NCBI GenBank assembly: GCA_016716885.1
Contig: JADJUV010000020.1
Coordinates: 30,334-94,333, forward strand
Origin: Candidatus Trichofilum aggregatum
GTDB taxonomy: Bacteria > Chloroflexota > Anaerolineae > Promineifilales > Promineifilaceae
Length of the DNA: 64,000 nucleotides
Direction of reading: 5' to 3'
The notes beneath the pieces were generated by a model. That model searched no databases. It saw nothing but the letters and a program-made list of their open reading frames with translations, and was not told the DNA's origin. The position numbers and the translations under genes are program-made. This document shows positions 60,826-64,000 of the stretch, piece by piece (positions within the stretch are counted from its first letter, which is position 1; each line of letters starts with the position of its first letter).

Positions 60826-61410
60826 CGGGTCATCATACCCCACACTGTGCAACAACATCGGCACCAACGTACCCATAATCCGGTCCGGCGTGGGGTCGCC
60901 GGTGTACACCCAGCGAATAATCAGCCCATAAATCGCTCCCATCCAGGCCACCGACACCACATCTGTATCCATCGGGGCGATGTCGCCCACTTCAATGGCC
61001 TCTTGCATGTAGGTCTGAATGAGCCGGGCGAAGCGGTCGTTGACGGTGTTGCGTTTGTCCTCAAACGGTTGCCCCAGCCCGACGGCCTGCACCAGCAAAA
61101 TTTTGGCCGGGCGGCGATATTTACCAAAGGTTTCCAGGCAGACCTGCAAGGCCATCCGTACCCGCTTCATGCCTTTGGGCAGGGGTTCGATGGCATCACG
61201 CACCCGCCGCTCCAACAAATCGGCGAACTGGTCTACCAGGGCCAAAAACAGGCGTTCTTTGTTGGGAAAATGGAAGTAAATGGACCCTTTGGATGTCTCG
61301 GATTCGTCCACGATTTCATCCATGCGGGTGTCGTAATACCCTTTGCGGGAGAAAACATTGAGGGCGGCATCGAGGATGCGGCCGCGGGTGGTAGTGAGAT
61401 CGTTGTCCAT
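60820..61410 (-). CDS. TetR/AcrR-family transcriptional regulator, 196 aa
   Basis: N-terminal DNA-binding domain: RGRILDAALNVFSRKGYYDT, then the helix-turn-helix MDEIVDESETSKGSIYFHFP NKERL. The C-terminal ligand domain (VCLETFGKYRRPAKILLVQA, IEVGDIAPMDTDVVSVAWMG) is of the FadR/YsiA-like kind that often senses acyl-CoAs, an inference only. Start ATG 61410. An operator-like palindrome at 61521-61536 suggests self-control. It lies upstream of menF in the same direction, so men genes may be under the same promoter. Confidence 0.9.
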   Translation of the reverse strand: MDNDLTTTRGRILDAALNVFSRKGYYDTRMDEIVDESETSKGSIYFHFPNKERLFLALVDQFADLLERRVRDAIEPLPKGMKRVRMALQVCLETFGKYRRPAKILLVQAVGLGQPFEDKRNTVNDRFARLIQTYMQEAIEVGDIAPMDTDVVSVAWMGAIYGLIIRWVYTGDPTPDRIMGTLVPMLLHSVGYDDPA

Positions 61411-61424
61411 CGTCGTGCTCCTGA

Positions 61425-61515
61425 AAGAGAGAGACTAAGAGATTAAGAGACTGAGAGACTGGAGATTGTTCATCAAGTTCCTACGAGTTCCCTGAGTTCC
61501 TATGAGTTCCTCTCC
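61425..61515. repeat. Phrase repeats in the tetR leader
   Basis: GAGAGACTAAGAGATTAAGA, then AAGTTCCTACGAGTTCCCTG and GAGTTCCTATGAGTTCCTC. The leader between operator and start codon thus consists mainly of repeats. Confidence 0.65.
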
Positions 61516-61520
61516 ACCCT

Positions 61521-61536
61521 CTGACCGACTGGTCAG
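61521..61536 (-). promoter_or_regulatory. TetR-type operator palindrome
   Basis: CTGACC-GACT-GGTCAG, six-base arms around four bases. Such sites bind TetR-family dimers. On the minus strand TACAAT lies about ten bases upstream and would serve as -10, so binding would block tetR transcription. Confidence 0.6.
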
Positions 61537-61586
61537 TCTAATTGTAACACAAAAAATTTTGCGAGCGCGGCCGCGATTTGGTGATG

Positions 61587-61620
61587 AGACCTGACAGGTT
61601 TTCGGAAACCTGTCAGGTCT
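61587..61620. terminator. Terminator-like hairpin, copy 2
   Basis: Identical in sequence to 12403-12436 (AGACCTGACAGGTTT, TCGG, inverse). Here it has no T-run on the plus strand and lies between a minus-strand gene end and the tetR promoter. Confidence 0.7.
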
Positions 61621-61632
61621 GAAAACACGCCT

Positions 61633-62831
61633 TTACGGTTGATCGGTTGGTTCTGCTGGGACATCACGAGGCAGGGCCAGAAAACCGGTGAAATCACGCT
61701 GATTGAAGGCATTACCGATGAAGTTAGTCGCCTCGGTGTGGGCCTGAACGATGACCTGATTTTCCACCGTCATGACCCGGTCTACCGTGAGCAAATCGGC
61801 CCAGGTCTGGTTGGTGGCCTGGGTAGAGGGCGTCTCGGTCAGGCTGATGAGGACGGTGTTGCGGTTCGCGGCCGCGATCTCCCCCGATGGATAGTTGTAC
61901 ACCAGCACCAACCGGGTCATCTCCCCTTCCTGCCGATGTTGCAGGGCCATAAAATCCCAGGCCAACGGCGGCATCACCAACGAACCAAACCGATCCGCTA
62001 ACTGATCCTGCATCTCTTGTGGCATGTTGACCATATTCTGCTCAGAAAACGCCGCCGTATCCGGGCTAGGAGCTAACACCGCCCCCCACGCCCCCACCAT
62101 ATGCGGCAACAACGCCTGAATCTTCGTCTGCACCGCCAGCCCCGGATACGCCTGATTATCAATGAGCGCTTTCACCAGATACGCCCCATCCGCCGAGCCG
62201 CTTACCAGCAGGGTATCCTCTTTCCAGGCTATGGTCAGTCCATCATCCCTTGGCACATAAAGAGTAAAAGCGCGATGAGGCGTTCCCGTGCCTCGTGGCT
62301 TGTAAAGCCGTTTGAATTGCCGGACGGGCAAAATCGCCGCGCAAAATGGCGGTGTCCGCATCCGGGTAGATACAACACCTGAGCCACATCGGCTATATCC
62401 CAACCCAGGCTGGCAAACGAGCCTGACCCCACGATGTACAGCTTGTCTGGCAGGTAAACCAGCCCTTGATTGGCAATATGCAAGAGCAGGTCTCGTTTGG
62501 CGGCAAATTCATCTGCCCCGGTGAACTCCCCCAGTTCCAGGTCGTGCCGGATTTGGGCCACATCCACAAAATGAATGGCTGGCCCCCAGGCTACGGGTAA
62601 ATGGCGACCTACCCAAGACGAGGGTAAATAAGCTAACAGGTCGGCCAATGCCGAATTCCCCGTTATCTCCGGTGTGGCGTTGGCTTCTGGGGTGATTGTG
62701 ACTTCTGGTGTAGATGTGTTATTGAGTGCGGGTGTCTGGCAAGCAGCCAACCAGGGAAAAAGGGCACTGAAAACAAATATCCGGAGAAGTAACGGCAATT
62801 TCAAAGGGGTAAAGCGGATAGGATAATTCAT
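61633..62831 (-). pseudogene. Lipoprotein of unknown function, frame-broken
   Basis: Start ATG 62831 gives a signal ending in a lipobox (FPWLAACQTP) and a Thr/Pro linker. A domain with LADLLAYLPSSWVGRHLPVA and LGWDIADVAQVLYLPG follows until the frame is lost around 62390; pieces resume near 62300 and from about 62280 to 61633 (RAFTLYVPRDDGLTIAWKED, LVSGSADGAYLVKALIDN, ALLPHMVGAWGAVLAP). I do not recognise it. The two parts fit one protein of about 395 aa. Homologous-looking lipoproteins with an LP-SS-W opening are common in Chloroflexota but unassigned. One or two indels, real or from base calling. Confidence 0.6.
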
Positions 62832-63025
62832 GGTACCTACCTAAAACCTGTGTCAGTAGTCGATCCAGTTTTGCTTTAATTTGGTGGCAGAGCAATAATA
62901 AAATCGACCCGATTCATTCTAACTCACCATGAATCGGTAAGGTAGCGACCTTCAAAATGAAGATATGTCCATCATTCCTGCGAAAGCGATAAAACGACCA
63001 TCTAGCGACCAAGTATTAGGCACTC

Positions 63026-63575
63026 TTACCAGTTTTTGTAGTCAGTAATATCAATTACATTGTCAGTTTCTCTATCCTGTACCTCGACACCAAATCCCGT
63101 TGCACTCAGGCTGACTTCGCGAAAGATATAAATGTAGCGCTCCGAAAGGGCAAGGTTTTCAACCCAATGTTCCCACTGGACTAATTTCTCCAATTCCCTT
63201 CCTATGATACGGCACGTTAGTGCTTTAGGCGATTCTCCACCCCATGCTTCTGTAAGTTTTTCTTTAACCAAGTGAGGGAATGGGGAAAACTTAAAACGGC
63301 GTCCACCTGTTGCTTCAATGGGTTCGGTTAATATTGAACGTGGCGTGACGAACTCCATCGTCTCTTTAGTGGGGCCGTGAACCACATTCACTTTTGACTG
63401 GGTTGGCATCAGATGAAAAATGGTAAGAACAAACGCCACCGCTTCCACCAGCCCCATAATATGGCAAGATATCGCCTTCTGCTTTGATACGTTTCATCAG
63501 AGCCAGAGTGTCTCGATCAAATTCTTGATTAAAGAAACGCCCGTAGTCAACTGATGGTTGAATGCTTTTCGTCAA
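63026..63575 (-). pseudogene. Hypothetical protein, frame-broken
   Basis: An open stretch from 63575 (SIQPSVDYGRFFNQEFDRDT, LMKRIKAEGDILPYYG) overlaps a second one in another frame (63457-63026; GLVEAVAFVLTIFHLMP, FSPFPHLVKEKLTEAWGGES, RYIYIFREVSLSATGFG). Together they would make about 180 residues. Not recognised; no signal or membrane segment is certain. The region has no NotI-type motif and is AT-richer, as in the first 1.2 kb. Confidence 0.4.
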
Positions 63576-63983
63576 TTGAGTAGGTCCAAACCTTTATTTG
63601 CTGAAATATCTCTCCAATGACTCTAAAGCTGATTTCTTTTTTCGACTTATGGACTTGTATCATTCGTTACCTCGATTCAATATCAACCACGGAGTTTGAG
63701 CTGAGTGACCCAATGGACTAAACGATTACGTATTGAGTAAGGGTGCAAAGCATGAACCCGCACCCAGTATAAATAGGTTTGCCTTCGGTAACAATGTGAA
63801 CAATATGTCAAGTGAGTAGCTCTTTGAAGACCATCTACTCCGAGGCAAATTACTGAATTTGTTCAAATGAGAAGGCATCTTATTTTACAACCCATAATTT
63901 TAATTCATCTCTATAAGTTGGCAGGGTCAAAGGAATGGCTACAATCCTGCCTTGTTAACAACCCAATACCATCGAGGTTCCCC
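63576..63983. other. 408-bp region without supported gene
   Basis: AT-rich, with no reading frame that looks like a protein, no motif of the window's repeat families and no clear promoter or hairpin. It leads up to a possible start codon at 63984. Confidence 0.4.
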
Positions 63984-64000
63984 ATGTCATCTACCCCACC
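63984..64000 (+). CDS. Possible 5' end of a gene cut by the window edge
   Basis: ATGTCATCTACCCCACC follows CGAGG with about six bases between, much as the PLP-enzyme gene starts at 31226 with ATGTCATCT. Only five codons are visible, so nothing can be said about the product. Confidence 0.3.

Noticed and set aside
1291..61880. NotI sites as cloning linkers or adaptor contamination
   Set aside because: They lie inside conserved codons without added residues and in varied flanking contexts, so they belong to the genome.

Overview
The window looks like a chromosomal segment of a Chloroflexota-type bacterium, probably Anaerolineae-like. This is an inference from gene content, not a marker-gene result. 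Pointers are the mix of an F420-type luciferase-like oxidoreductase, DUF4397 and GEVEDY/P-domain surface proteins, CapA-type and other lipoproteins, penicillin-acylase paralogues, a classical menaquinone (men) cluster and many sensor histidine kinases. No rRNA, CRISPR array, prophage module or complete insertion sequence is visible. One tRNA gene (tRNA-Glu, TTC) is present.

Layout. 1-8.4 kb is accessory and damaged: a broken lipoprotein, a UPF0175 antitoxin with a decayed DUF3368 partner, a DsbA-like lipoprotein with an in-frame TGA at the first Cys of its CxxC site, a frame-broken FAD/glycolate-oxidase gene, an intact metallo-beta-lactamase-fold gene with a decayed second copy of its 3' end, and a RusA-like plus Mrr-like nuclease patch. 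8.5-33.9 kb is mixed housekeeping and signalling: BaiN-type flavoprotein, histidine kinases, DUF4397 surface protein, CapA lipoprotein, mutS2, HAD hydrolase, MFS pump, GT2, tRNA-Glu, LLM oxidoreductase, rsgA, DUF2085, ABC-2 permease, CoA-transferase and a PLP enzyme. 34.1-37.9 kb is an acyl-CoA carboxylase operon (carboxyltransferase, biotin carboxylase, biotin carrier). 38.2-43.9 kb holds two penicillin acylase-family genes around an Rpn-type nuclease gene. 44-49.4 kb carries aldehyde dehydrogenase, a TGS/uridine-kinase protein, a phospholipase C-like protein and a lytic transglycosylase. 49.6-61.4 kb is a minus-strand men region (menF, menD, menB, menE and, beyond a large surface protein, menH), headed by a TetR regulator with an operator-like palindrome. 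61.6-64 kb has broken or unknown genes.

The unusual part is the non-coding architecture. (1) The NotI-type palindrome GCGGCCGC, usually extended to CGCGGCCGCG, occurs more than 100 times, about once per 600 bp, inside genes and spacers alike, against a few expected by chance. It resembles the HIP1 octamer of cyanobacteria but has a different sequence. (2) Spacers are filled with short phrase-like direct repeats of 7-12 bp, in several families, and the same phrases have invaded the coding sequences of menH, menE, menD and menF, in frame in some places and breaking the gene in others. (3) A tandem array with an exact 82-bp period carries six copies of a TGATCAC-N-GTGATCA dyad between the surface-protein gene and menH. 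(4) Several families of palindromic elements are dispersed: three 50-nt palindromes, two copies of a multi-hairpin element with terminal inverted repeats, and two identical 34-nt hairpins.

Frame disruptions are unevenly spread. Many occur in 1-5.5 kb, often at homopolymers, and in the men genes at repeat phrases, while about 20 kb (34-54 kb) has none obvious. I cannot tell base-calling error from real decay case by case and mark the affected genes. All functional calls are from reading motifs; no database search was run.
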